A stretch of DNA of 64,000 nt from Enterovibrio calviensis DSM 14347 (GTDB lineage: Bacteria > Pseudomonadota > Gammaproteobacteria > Enterobacterales > Vibrionaceae). The stretch covers positions 1 through 64,000 of the forward strand of contig NZ_JHZA01000009.1 of assembly GCF_000621165.1 (NCBI RefSeq), given 5' to 3'. Made by a program: the position numbers and the translations under genes. The notes below the pieces were generated by a model. It worked only from the letters and a program-made list of their open reading frames with translations. It did not search any database and was not told the origin of the DNA. Positions 41,745 through 50,669 of this stretch are shown piece after piece. How positions within the stretch are numbered: the stretch's first letter is position 1; each line of letters starts with the position of its first letter.

Positions 41745-43120
41745 TGTCTCTCATTCCTCTCGCACATTTGCTGGCGTGTGAACGTCCGCATGATCAACCT
41801 GTTGCGTTCAGTGATAATCACACGACAACATGGGCACAGTTTCAACATGACGTGTCATCACTTTCTGCGTATTTCGACGCCAAAGAAGAACAACGTTGGG
41901 CCTTGGCATTCGGTGACAGTTATCTGTTTGCGACCGCCTTTCTCGCGCTATGTCACGCACGGAAAAACATTGTGTTGCCCGGAAACCTCCAGCCCGGTGC
42001 GCTCAATGAACTGCGTCCGCATTTCGATGCCATTGTGCATGATGAACGTATTAAACTGCTCGCAAACACCCCTGCTATTTCTCTTCCAAACGCAGAGATA
42101 AACGCGCAAGCGAAAACGACATGCCCAACTCCGTTCGATAACGTCACGCTGACCTTGTTTACGTCAGGTTCAAGTTCGACGCCGAAGGCCATCGTGAAAC
42201 AGCTCAGTCAACTCCAAGCAGAACTCAACCAACTTGAGTTTCAATGGGGAGGCACACTGTCGAACACACGCGTTCAAAGCACGGTGTCCCACCAGCACAT
42301 TTACGGCTTGTTGTTCCGCGTTCTTTGGCCGTTAAGTGCAGGCCGCGCCTTCTCATGCAGTGATTTGGTTTACCCTGAACAAGTCACCGCCGCCGCGCAA
42401 TCCGATGCCGTGTTAATCAGCAGCCCGGCGCTGCTAAAACGCTTGGAAGGCCAATGCAAACACGGCGAGTACCGTGCGGTATTTTCGTCCGGCGGTCCGC
42501 TTCCTTTTGATGCGGCAACGCACAGTGAGCAGTTACTCGGTCAACGCCCTGTCGAGGTCTATGGCAGCACAGAAACCGGCGGTATTGGCTTTAGACAACA
42601 AACCCTTTCGACTCAGCCGTGGCACTTGTTTGATGACATTCGCGCCGAACTGGATGAGCACGGCTGTCTGCGCTTGCTGTCTCCCTACATTGATGCCAAT
42701 GCGTGGTACCAAACTGCTGATCTTTGCGACCTCATCAACCACACGCAGTTCGTGCTAAAAGGCCGCGCAGATCGCGTCATAAAATTGGAAGAAAAGCGCG
42801 TTTCATTATCTGAGATAGAACAACGACTTTGCGAAAATGCGTGGATTTCAGATGCCGCTTCTTTGGTTTTGTCACTTGATGAACGTCAAGTTGTCGCCGC
42901 AGTCGTGGTATTATCTCCCGAAGGACAACAGAAGGTTGCCGACGTTGGGAAAGGAAAATTCCAGCTAGCACTGAGACAACAACTTCGGGATTGGTTAGAG
43001 CCGATTGCGATTCCGCGCCAACTCCGATTTGTTGATGCAATACCGCAAAACAGTCAGGGAAAACGACAGCAACAGGTGATTGAATCTTTATTTTCACCCG
43101 CATCGTCGACGAACGAGTAA
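41744..43120 (+). CDS. apeH: AMP-dependent acyl ligase that loads the aromatic starter
   Basis: An ANL-superfamily adenylating enzyme of 458 residues, shorter than typical CoA ligases. It has the P-loop TLFTSGSSSTPK near 140, VYGSTETGGIGFR near 268, YQTADLCDL near 325, GRADRVIKLEEKRVSLSEIE near 340 and the catalytic C-terminal Lys in NSQGKRQQQ. The studied ApeH enzymes activate aromatic acids such as 4-hydroxybenzoate and pass them to an ACP. With a lyase in this operon, a (hydroxy)cinnamate is also a plausible substrate. Confidence 0.88.
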   Translation: MSLIPLAHLLACERPHDQPVAFSDNHTTTWAQFQHDVSSLSAYFDAKEEQRWALAFGDSYLFATAFLALCHARKNIVLPGNLQPGALNELRPHFDAIVHDERIKLLANTPAISLPNAEINAQAKTTCPTPFDNVTLTLFTSGSSSTPKAIVKQLSQLQAELNQLEFQWGGTLSNTRVQSTVSHQHIYGLLFRVLWPLSAGRAFSCSDLVYPEQVTAAAQSDAVLISSPALLKRLEGQCKHGEYRAVFSSGGPLPFDAATHSEQLLGQRPVEVYGSTETGGIGFRQQTLSTQPWHLFDDIRAELDEHGCLRLLSPYIDANAWYQTADLCDLINHTQFVLKGRADRVIKLEEKRVSLSEIEQRLCENAWISDAASLVLSLDERQVVAAVVVLSPEGQQKVADVGKGKFQLALRQQLRDWLEPIAIPRQLRFVDAIPQNSQGKRQQQVIESLFSPASSTNE

Positions 43121-43130
43121 CAGGTAAATC

Positions 43131-43481
43131 ATGCAAAGAAAACCCACTTTACTCAATACAACATTGGGTGAGAACAGCGCCACATTAACCTTGAAAGTGG
43201 ACGCAAGCCTTGAAGACTTCAAAGGCCACTTTCCTGTGTTCGCACTTCTCCCTGGCGTGACTCAAATTGATCTGGCGATGCGCTACGCGCGCGATACCCT
43301 TGGCGTGAATGGCACTTTTGGCGGCATGGAAGTGATCAAATTCCAAGATCCAATTTTGCCCGATGCCATCGTCGACCTGACACTCACGTGGCATCCAGAC
43401 AAAGAAAAGCTGCACTTCAGTTATCAATCCGGAAGCACTGCGCACTCATCAGGCCGAGTGATCCTTCGTCAGGCACAATGA
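43131..43481 (+). CDS. apeI: Hot-dog 3-hydroxyacyl-ACP dehydratase
   Basis: A 116-residue FabA/FabZ-like protein. The active-site helix reads FKGHFPVFALLPGVTQIDLA, keeping the catalytic His with Asp 14 residues later, the FabA-type His/Asp pair. In studied systems ApeI works as a heterodimer with ApeP, and here ApeP lacks the His. This subunit therefore probably supplies the whole active site. It lies 10 bp after the ligase gene. Confidence 0.88.
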   Translation: MQRKPTLLNTTLGENSATLTLKVDASLEDFKGHFPVFALLPGVTQIDLAMRYARDTLGVNGTFGGMEVIKFQDPILPDAIVDLTLTWHPDKEKLHFSYQSGSTAHSSGRVILRQAQ

Positions 43482-43495
43482 GTGATTAACGTCGT

Positions 43496-45181
43496 ATGAG
43501 TAGTTATCGACCCTGTTTTCTGATCCCTTGTTACAACCATGGCAACACGGTGCACGGCGTTGTTCAGCAGTTGATGCCCTTTGGCTTTGACGTATTGCTA
43601 GTGGATGACGGCAGCAATGCTAATACCAAAGCTGCCCTCGCCGACGCTGCCCTTTCACCGAACGTCACCTTGCTGACATTGGAAGAAAACCAAGGCAAAG
43701 GCGGCGCGGTAATGGCAGGGCTGAAAGAAGCGCAGAGGCTGGGTTACTCCCATGCGATTCAAATCGATGCCGATGGTCAGCACGACACGCAGGCATTACC
43801 CGAACTAATCCAAACCTCGGAAGATAACCCGAACGCCTTGGTCTCTGGTAAACCCATTTATGATGCGTCCATTCCGGCCTCTCGCCGCTATGGCCGATAC
43901 ATCACGCATTTCTGGGTGATGTTAGAAACCCTCTCCACATCCGTAAAAGACACCATGTGTGGTTTTCGTGCCTATCCATTAGCGCAAACGCTGGCGGTCA
44001 TCGACGGGGCAGCCATTGGCACACGCATGGATTTCGACATTGAGATCATGGTTCGCCTTTACTGGAACGACACTGACATCTTGTTTGTCGATACACGGGT
44101 GATTTACCCGGAAGACGGTATCTCGCATTTTGATGCGTTGAAAGACAACGTACGCATCAGCAAAATGCACAGCAAATTGTTCTTCTCGATGTTTCCTAAA
44201 ATCCCGCATTTGCTCAGCAGAAAGCGCCGAAAAGCCAAACATTGGTCAACGCAAAAAGAACGTGGCACCATCCTTGGCATTAAAATTCTGTTGGGATCTT
44301 ACCGCTTATTAGGGCGCGGATTTTTCAGTCTGCTGTTGCGCGTCGTCATGGCGTATTACTGGCTAACGGGCAAATCTGCGAAGCGCGCATCTGAGCAATA
44401 TTTAGCACGACTGAATGCCTACGGCGCAGAGCAAAGCATCACGTTCCCTGAAAAGATGACATCGTATAAGCACTTGTTATCCTTCGGAGAAACCATGCTC
44501 GATAAACTCGCGGCATGGCAAGGTGACTTCGACGAGAGCAATTTAACTATAAGTGGCGCGGAACATTTTCATGACTCAGTGTCGCAAGGCAAAGGTGCAG
44601 TGTTATTAGGCTCGCATCTGGGAAATATTGAACTGTGTAGAGCGTTGAGCCGTCGACACACTGGTGTGAAAATAAACGCCTTGGTGTTTACTGAACATGC
44701 AGTTCAATTTAATTCGGTAATGGAAGCTGTTAACCCAGACTCCGCCGTGAACCTGATTCAAGTTACCAGCCTTGGCCCTGACACCGCGATCATGTTGCAA
44801 CAAAAAATCGATCAAGGGGAATGGATAGTCATTGTTGGAGACCGGACATCAGTGACCCGTGAAGGGCGCGTAGTGATGGCCGATTTTCTTGGTCAACCAG
44901 CGCCATTTCCACAAGGTCCATTTGTGCTCGCGTCGGTGTTGAAAGCCCCCGTATTTCTGCTGTTTGGCCTCAGAGCCGAAAGCGAAAGTGGTCCGCACTT
45001 CAACGTCTACTTCGAACCTTTTCATGACCCGATTGTACTGCCTCGCGGAAAGCGAGAAGAAGCACTTCAAGACGTAGTACAACAATACGCTTCGCGTTTG
45101 GAGCACTACACCCTTTTAGCACCACTCCAATGGTATAACTTTTTCAATTTCTGGCAGTTAGCGGGTAAAAATAATGAATAA
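43496..45181 (+). CDS. Glycosyltransferase (GT2)-acyltransferase fusion protein
   Basis: A 561-residue two-domain protein. Residues about 5-235 are a GT2 family glycosyltransferase (CFLIPCYNHGNTV, VDDGSNANTK, QGKGGAV and the metal-binding IDADGQHD). Residues about 260-560 are an LpxL/HtrB-like acyltransferase with a membrane stretch near 280-300 and an HX4E motif in LLGSHLGNIELC. The fusion is typical of aryl polyene clusters and points to building a glycolipid-type anchor for the polyene. The 3' end overlaps the lyase gene by 8 bp. Confidence 0.88.
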   Translation: MSSYRPCFLIPCYNHGNTVHGVVQQLMPFGFDVLLVDDGSNANTKAALADAALSPNVTLLTLEENQGKGGAVMAGLKEAQRLGYSHAIQIDADGQHDTQALPELIQTSEDNPNALVSGKPIYDASIPASRRYGRYITHFWVMLETLSTSVKDTMCGFRAYPLAQTLAVIDGAAIGTRMDFDIEIMVRLYWNDTDILFVDTRVIYPEDGISHFDALKDNVRISKMHSKLFFSMFPKIPHLLSRKRRKAKHWSTQKERGTILGIKILLGSYRLLGRGFFSLLLRVVMAYYWLTGKSAKRASEQYLARLNAYGAEQSITFPEKMTSYKHLLSFGETMLDKLAAWQGDFDESNLTISGAEHFHDSVSQGKGAVLLGSHLGNIELCRALSRRHTGVKINALVFTEHAVQFNSVMEAVNPDSAVNLIQVTSLGPDTAIMLQQKIDQGEWIVIVGDRTSVTREGRVVMADFLGQPAPFPQGPFVLASVLKAPVFLLFGLRAESESGPHFNVYFEPFHDPIVLPRGKREEALQDVVQQYASRLEHYTLLAPLQWYNFFNFWQLAGKNNE

Positions 45182-46718
45182 GATTTCTGACAACCCTATT
45201 GTGTTTGGGGATGATCAGCTCACCATCGAGTCTGTTGTCGCCATCGCGAATGGTCAACAGGCTGCGTTGAACAGCTCTCCTGAATTCAGCGCGCGCATAG
45301 ACCGCGGCACCAAATTCTTAGAGCGCTTGTTGAAAGAAGAAGGCGTGATTTATGGCGTTACCACAGGGTACGGGGATTCTTGTACCGTGGCGATTCCACC
45401 TTCTCTTGTCGATGAACTTCCCCTTCACCTCACCCGTTTCCACGGTTGCGGACTAGGGCAAAACCTAAACCATGCTCAAAGCCGAGCAGTATTGGCGACG
45501 CGCCTGAACTCCTTAACCCAAGGCGTATCTGGCGTGAGCATGGAATTGCTCAACCAGCTCACGACCTTGATCAATCACGACATCTCACCACGCATTCCAC
45601 AAGAAGGTTCGGTGGGCGCAAGTGGCGACCTTACGCCGCTTTCTTATGTTGCAGCGACCCTTATCGGCGAACGTGAAGTGATTTACAAAGGTGAAATTCG
45701 CCCAACGGCGGAAGTATTTGCTGAGCTTCGCATTAAGCCCATCAAACTCAAGCCAAAAGAAGGCTTGGCGATGATGAATGGCACGTCAGTCATGACAGCG
45801 CTCGCGTGTCTTGCGTTCAAACGAGCTGAATACCTGACTCAGCTTTCAACGCGCATTACCGCCATGGTGTCGTTGGCAATGCAAGGTAACGACTTCCACT
45901 TTGACGAAGCCTTGTTTGCAGTAAAACCTCACCCAGGTCAGCAACAAATTGCCGCTTGGCTGCGTGATGATCTACAAGCTGATCGTCCACCACGAAACAG
46001 CGATCGTCTGCAAGACCGCTACTCGCTACGCTGTGCGCCACACGTTATCGGTGTTCTTCAAGATACCTTGCCGTGGCTGCGCCAAATGATCGAAAACGAG
46101 CTAAACAGCGCGAACGATAATCCCATCATTGATGGCGACAACGAGCGCGTATTACACGGCGGACACTTCTACGGTGGCCACATTGCCATGGCCATGGACA
46201 CACTGAAAACCGCCGTAGCGAACATCGCTGATCTGCTTGATCGACAAATGGCACAATTGATGGACTACAAGTTCAACAACGGACTGCCATTTAACCTGAC
46301 AGGCGCAGAAGGTGAGAGAAAGCCAATTAACCATGGCTTTAAAGCCGTACAAATCGGCATTTCAGCATGGACAGCGGAAGCGTTGAAAAACACCATGCCT
46401 GCCAGTGTCTTTTCACGCTCTACCGAATGTCATAACCAAGATAAGGTCAGCATGGGTACCATCGCATCGCGCGATTGTCTTCGTGTATTGGAATTGACCG
46501 AGCAAGTGACTGCCGCCAGTTTGCTGGCTGCGACACAAGCGCTTGAAATTCGCATTCGTAAAGGCGAGCTCAACATGAATCACTTCAGCCCAGCACTTCG
46601 TCAAATGATGAAAAACGTGCAAAGTGATTTTGATTTTGTTGTTGAAGACCGCCCGTTGGAGCAGGATCTGCGTCGTTTTATCGACCGTATCCAGCATCAA
46701 GGTTGGGAGCTTTACTAG
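45174..46718 (+). CDS. Aromatic amino acid ammonia-lyase (HAL/PAL/TAL family)
   Basis: A 514-residue MIO enzyme. The self-cyclising Ala-Ser-Gly is in EGSVGASGDLTPLSY near residues 145-159, YGVTTGYGDS near 60 contains the catalytic Tyr, and NDNPIIDGDNERVLHGGHF near 318 contributes active-site residues. At the two-residue selectivity site it reads Phe-His (LTRFHGCGLG), neither the Ser-His of histidine lyases nor the His-Leu of classical tyrosine lyases. Given the cluster, deamination of Tyr or Phe to a cinnamate starter is inferred. Host histidine catabolism is unlikely, because no hut genes are nearby. Confidence 0.85.
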   Translation: MNKISDNPIVFGDDQLTIESVVAIANGQQAALNSSPEFSARIDRGTKFLERLLKEEGVIYGVTTGYGDSCTVAIPPSLVDELPLHLTRFHGCGLGQNLNHAQSRAVLATRLNSLTQGVSGVSMELLNQLTTLINHDISPRIPQEGSVGASGDLTPLSYVAATLIGEREVIYKGEIRPTAEVFAELRIKPIKLKPKEGLAMMNGTSVMTALACLAFKRAEYLTQLSTRITAMVSLAMQGNDFHFDEALFAVKPHPGQQQIAAWLRDDLQADRPPRNSDRLQDRYSLRCAPHVIGVLQDTLPWLRQMIENELNSANDNPIIDGDNERVLHGGHFYGGHIAMAMDTLKTAVANIADLLDRQMAQLMDYKFNNGLPFNLTGAEGERKPINHGFKAVQIGISAWTAEALKNTMPASVFSRSTECHNQDKVSMGTIASRDCLRVLELTEQVTAASLLAATQALEIRIRKGELNMNHFSPALRQMMKNVQSDFDFVVEDRPLEQDLRRFIDRIQHQGWELY

Positions 46719-46719
46719 T

Positions 46720-47148
46720 ATGCCAGAAGCCACTTTACAGGCTGAGGTTACTCTTAGGACGGCGTTTCAGGATGCCGATCCTATGGGTGTGATCTACCAC
46801 GGAAACTACTTCCGCTTTTTCGAAGAAGCCCGTCGCGCCATGATGGAACAGCTCGATTATAGCTACATGGCGATGAAAGAGTCTGGCTACATGTGGCCAA
46901 TCATTGATGCGGCAGTACGTTACGTAAAGCCCATCAAGTTTGACCAATCCATCATCGTGACTGCCAAACTCACCGAGTGGGAAAACCGCCTTCGCACCGA
47001 TTACGTGATTTACGATGCAGCCACACGCAAACGCCTCACCAAAGGCCACACCATTCAAGTGGCAGTAAGCATCGACACGGAAGAGATGTGCTTTGTCTCT
47101 CCGACTGTCTTTACCCAAAAACTCGAGGCGTACCTGAGTGCTCAATAA
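46720..47148 (+). CDS. Hot-dog acyl-ACP/CoA thioesterase
   Basis: 142 residues from the ATG giving MPEATLQAEV. The hot-dog thioesterase segment FQDADPMGVIYHGNYFRFFE contains the catalytic Asp of the 4-hydroxybenzoyl-CoA/YbgC family, preceded by a beta strand. In this cluster it would free the polyene or edit ACP-bound intermediates. It starts one base after the lyase stop, and its end overlaps the LolA-like gene by 11 bp. Confidence 0.87.
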   Translation: MPEATLQAEVTLRTAFQDADPMGVIYHGNYFRFFEEARRAMMEQLDYSYMAMKESGYMWPIIDAAVRYVKPIKFDQSIIVTAKLTEWENRLRTDYVIYDAATRKRLTKGHTIQVAVSIDTEEMCFVSPTVFTQKLEAYLSAQ

Positions 47149-47755
47149 ATGCCGCTGTTTGCTTTCCGCGTTATTGCTGTTTGTGTGCGCCTTTCCGGTG
47201 CACGCATTAACCCTGTCTGATTTGCAAACCCGCCTTTCAGCACATGACATCACGCGCGGTAACTTTACCCAAACGCGTCATCTCGCCATGTTAGACATGC
47301 CGTTGGTATCCCAAGGTGCGTTCCTATTAAGCCAAGCGGATGGCCTATTGTGGCAACAAATAACACCCTTCCCATTGTCCTTGGTGTTAACGGGGCAAAC
47401 CCTCACTCAGCGTATTCCGGGACAAGCAGACAACATCGTCAATGCCGATGACAATCCGATGGTGTTCTATTTCAGCCGTTTGTTTTTGTCTTTGTTCCAA
47501 GGTGATACTGACGCACTGGCCGCACAGTTTGATTTGCAGCTAACCGGCACCACAGAAAGGTGGGCATTGGTATTAACCCCAAAACAAACGCCACTGTCTC
47601 AGGTATTTAAAGAAATCACGCTTCAAGGTGCAGATCATATCGATATGTTGACCTTGCACGAAGTCAGAGGCGATCATTCCGAGATTCACTTTACCCGCGT
47701 GACCTTCACCCCCTCGAGCCTAACAGAAGAAGAACAACGTGAATTTGGTGACTAA
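47138..47755 (+). CDS. LolA-like outer-membrane lipoprotein carrier protein
   Basis: 205 residues with a signal peptide (MLNKCRCLLSALLLFVCAFPVHA, cleavage near residue 23) and a LolA-type half-barrel: RGNFTQTRHLAMLDMPLVSQ and GLLWQQITPFPLSLVLT. LolA carries lipid-modified cargo across the periplasm. Here it probably ferries the lipid-linked polyene or a cluster lipoprotein. The start is GTG, overlapping the thioesterase gene, and the 3' end overlaps the exporter by 17 bp. Confidence 0.85.
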   Translation: MLNKCRCLLSALLLFVCAFPVHALTLSDLQTRLSAHDITRGNFTQTRHLAMLDMPLVSQGAFLLSQADGLLWQQITPFPLSLVLTGQTLTQRIPGQADNIVNADDNPMVFYFSRLFLSLFQGDTDALAAQFDLQLTGTTERWALVLTPKQTPLSQVFKEITLQGADHIDMLTLHEVRGDHSEIHFTRVTFTPSSLTEEEQREFGD

Positions 47756-50045
47756 AGCAACTGGCTGGTTACTTGTTCTTGTTTTGCTCTTCGCAACCTC
47801 ACTTTGGCGCCAGCCTAGTGACTTGCCGATGTTGGACACTGATGTCCTCAACCTTCTGCCTAAAAATCAGCAAGACCCATTGGCGCAAAAGGCATTCCAA
47901 CAAGCGGCAGAGAACATTGAAGATCAAGTTGTTGTTCTTGTCGGTCATGCGTCGCCAAGTATTGCCATTGATGCCACCAAAGCACTCGCCAATCAACTAA
48001 CACAGCTTCCTTTGTTTGATAGCGTTACCGCAGAGATTTCTGACGATGAACAAGCGGCATGGGGCACTGTCTTTGCGCCTGCCAAAGCACAACTGCTGAC
48101 GACAGAGCAACGTCAAAGGCTCACTGACAACCCCGCTGCACAAACAGCGCATGTCATTCAATCCATCTACAACCCCTTTTCAGGCGTGACCGGAGCCGAG
48201 CTCTCGCACGATCCTTTCTTATTGTTCCGCGATTTCTTGTTACACCTCGGTGCGCAAAACAGCCGTTTTACGTTAAAAGACAATGTGCTCACAACCCAGT
48301 TTGAAGGCAAGACTTACACGCTGCTGCGAGCAAACCTGTCAGGCAGCGCTTACAGTGTGCCAATGCAAGAACAGCTCGCGGATTTGTATCAGGCAGAAGC
48401 GCAGCTGAAAACGCAGTACGGTGTGGATGTTCTGCATACTGGTGCGGTGTTCTACGCGGCCTTTGGCGCAGAGAGTGCTCGGTCAGAAATCAGCACCATT
48501 GGTATTGGCTCCATGGTGGGCATTTTGCTCTTGGTGTTGTTTGTTTATCGCAGTGTGTTGCCCGTCAACCTTGCGCTGCTTTCCATTGGTTCTGGGGTTA
48601 TAACCGCCTTTTCCGTCAGCTTGTTAGTCTTTGGGCAAATTCACTTGTTCAGTCTGGTCATTGGTGCCAGTTTGATCGGTGTTTCCATCGATTATTCATT
48701 CCACTTCTTAACCGAAAGAATGGCAATGAGTGACAAGTGGAACGCTAAAGAAGGTTGGCGCGCGGTCGCCGTTCCTATCACGTTTGGCCTCGCCTCAACG
48801 TTAATTGCCTACCTGAGCATGTTTGCTGCGCCTTTCCCCGGCCTTCAACAACTTGCGGTGTTCTCAGCAGCAGGCCTCATTGGTGCTTACCTCAGCGTGA
48901 TGTGCTGGTATCCCTTACTTGCGGCTAAGCCTGCGAAAAAAAGAACACTGCCATGGCAATGCGCAGCGGCGTGGTGTCTCGCACCTTGGCAAAACACTTC
49001 ATGGCAACGGGGCGCAATGTGCATTGCACTGGGTATTGGCGCGCTCGGCCTATGGTATGCCGATTACGATGACAACATTCAGCAGTTGCAGTCACTGCCA
49101 CCCTCACTGAAACAACAAGAACAACGCATTCAAGATATAGCAGGGCTTGGAAGCAGCCAGCCTATGTTGCTGGTGCGAGGCGATAGCGAACAAGCCGTGC
49201 TCACCTCGCTCAGTGCATTAACGCCCTCTCTTGATGCGCTTAAAGCCTTTGGTGACATCCGTGGTTATCAAACCCTCTCGGATTATGTGCCGCCGTTATC
49301 GGTGCAAAAAGACAACTATCAACGCGTTGAAGCACTTTACGCTACTCAAGGTGAGACGCTGGCAACGCAACTCGGATTGGCAGAGATACCGACTCTCCAA
49401 CAGGCTTTTACGCCATTCACACTGCGCGACTTTTTACAGTCGCCGAGTGGCCGTGAGTTTCAGCCGCTTTGGCTCGGGGACATTGACGATCAGTTCGCGG
49501 CACTTGTGCTGCTTCAAGACGTTTCCTCTCCCGCCAACGTGAAGGCCGCCATTGCCCATCAACCTCATGTTACTTGGCTAAACAAAGCCGAGGAAGTGTC
49601 GCGTCTGTTTGGCGATTACCGTCAACGTATCAGCGTGCTCATTGGGTTGTCGTGCATCGTCATTCTTATCGTACTTAGCCTTCGCTTTGGCGTGAAAAAC
49701 GCGTGTCGAATTCTCATCGCCCCTGTGTTAGCCGCAGGTGTTGGCTTGGCCGCAGGTGCATTGAGCAGCGTGCCAATGAATCTGTTTAACTTGCTGGCTT
49801 TGTTCCTCGTGATGGGCATCGGCATTGATTACGCCCTCTTCTTTGCCGAGCAGAAAGACAGCCTGCGGGCGTGGGTAGCAAACACCTTAGCAGCGCTTAC
49901 TACCTTGCTCGCGTTTGGCCTGCTTTCACTCAGTAACACAGAAGCGATTCATAGCTTTGGCATTACGGTGCTCGTTGGCATCAGTGCGGCTTGGTTTCTT
50001 TCCCCCATCGCGATTCGCACGAGCGATAAGGTTCATTCCCAATGA
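47739..50045 (+). CDS. RND/MMPL-family exporter
   Basis: A 768-residue inner-membrane transporter with duplicated halves. A first transmembrane helix (about 5-20) and a large periplasmic loop are followed by a five-helix bundle near 255-400. A second periplasmic loop then precedes five helices near 635-760. The GVSIDYSFHF and GIGIDYALFFAE motifs in equivalent helices are the MMPL proton-relay-like segments. A transporter of this class is constant in aryl polyene clusters and is inferred to move the lipid-linked polyene to the outer envelope. The start is GTG. Confidence 0.87.
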   Translation: MNLVTKATGWLLVLVLLFATSLWRQPSDLPMLDTDVLNLLPKNQQDPLAQKAFQQAAENIEDQVVVLVGHASPSIAIDATKALANQLTQLPLFDSVTAEISDDEQAAWGTVFAPAKAQLLTTEQRQRLTDNPAAQTAHVIQSIYNPFSGVTGAELSHDPFLLFRDFLLHLGAQNSRFTLKDNVLTTQFEGKTYTLLRANLSGSAYSVPMQEQLADLYQAEAQLKTQYGVDVLHTGAVFYAAFGAESARSEISTIGIGSMVGILLLVLFVYRSVLPVNLALLSIGSGVITAFSVSLLVFGQIHLFSLVIGASLIGVSIDYSFHFLTERMAMSDKWNAKEGWRAVAVPITFGLASTLIAYLSMFAAPFPGLQQLAVFSAAGLIGAYLSVMCWYPLLAAKPAKKRTLPWQCAAAWCLAPWQNTSWQRGAMCIALGIGALGLWYADYDDNIQQLQSLPPSLKQQEQRIQDIAGLGSSQPMLLVRGDSEQAVLTSLSALTPSLDALKAFGDIRGYQTLSDYVPPLSVQKDNYQRVEALYATQGETLATQLGLAEIPTLQQAFTPFTLRDFLQSPSGREFQPLWLGDIDDQFAALVLLQDVSSPANVKAAIAHQPHVTWLNKAEEVSRLFGDYRQRISVLIGLSCIVILIVLSLRFGVKNACRILIAPVLAAGVGLAAGALSSVPMNLFNLLALFLVMGIGIDYALFFAEQKDSLRAWVANTLAALTTLLAFGLLSLSNTEAIHSFGITVLVGISAAWFLSPIAIRTSDKVHSQ

Positions 50046-50644
50046 TCAAACGATTTACGCTTCTCATCGCCCTGTCCATAAGCCTTATGGGCTGCTCCTC
50101 GCTTTTAGGTTCCCCGGAACCTAAAAGCCGTGTTGCGTTGGCAAAAGGTGTGTCTGTCACCCTGCCTACACCAGCAGAATTCGGTGGCAGAGTGAGTGTA
50201 AGTCAGCTCATTAACGCGGATTGGGAAGGTGAAGCGCATACGCTTCCTGTGCATTTAGAAATCACCCCTGAACGCGTGGTGTTAGTCGGGTTCTCAGCAT
50301 GGGGAACACGTTTGATTACGGCCACGTATGAGAATGGTCGACTCGAAGAAGATGCGCTTGCAGGCCTTGGCATTGTGCTGCCAGACAGCCGACAAATATT
50401 GATGAACTTGATGATTGCACTCTGGCCTGTCGAAGCGTGGGCACCGCATCTCAAGCCCATCAATTGGACGCTAATTGAACAAGATGAGCATCGCATCTTG
50501 CGTGATGAGAGCGGCGAAACCGTGATTGAAATACAGTATGATGAGCCCTTCAAGTTGGGGACGGTGCCAGCCTTCATCCAATACGAACACAAGCAACAAC
50601 ATTATCGCATTACGATTAAAACCCTGAGCCCGAACGGACGCTAA
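50042..50644 (+). CDS. DUF3261 lipoprotein
   Basis: A 200-residue lipoprotein with signal peptide MIKRFTLLIALSISLMGC (lipobox LMGC, lipidated at Cys18). The mature part matches the DUF3261 proteins seen only in aryl polyene-type clusters as far as I know. Its placement directly after the exporter suggests an outer-membrane acceptor or an exporter partner. No catalytic motif is visible. It overlaps the exporter gene by 4 bp. Confidence 0.82.
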   Translation: MIKRFTLLIALSISLMGCSSLLGSPEPKSRVALAKGVSVTLPTPAEFGGRVSVSQLINADWEGEAHTLPVHLEITPERVVLVGFSAWGTRLITATYENGRLEEDALAGLGIVLPDSRQILMNLMIALWPVEAWAPHLKPINWTLIEQDEHRILRDESGETVIEIQYDEPFKLGTVPAFIQYEHKQQHYRITIKTLSPNGR

Positions 50645-50669
50645 ATTCAACACCAAGGCGGTAAACATC

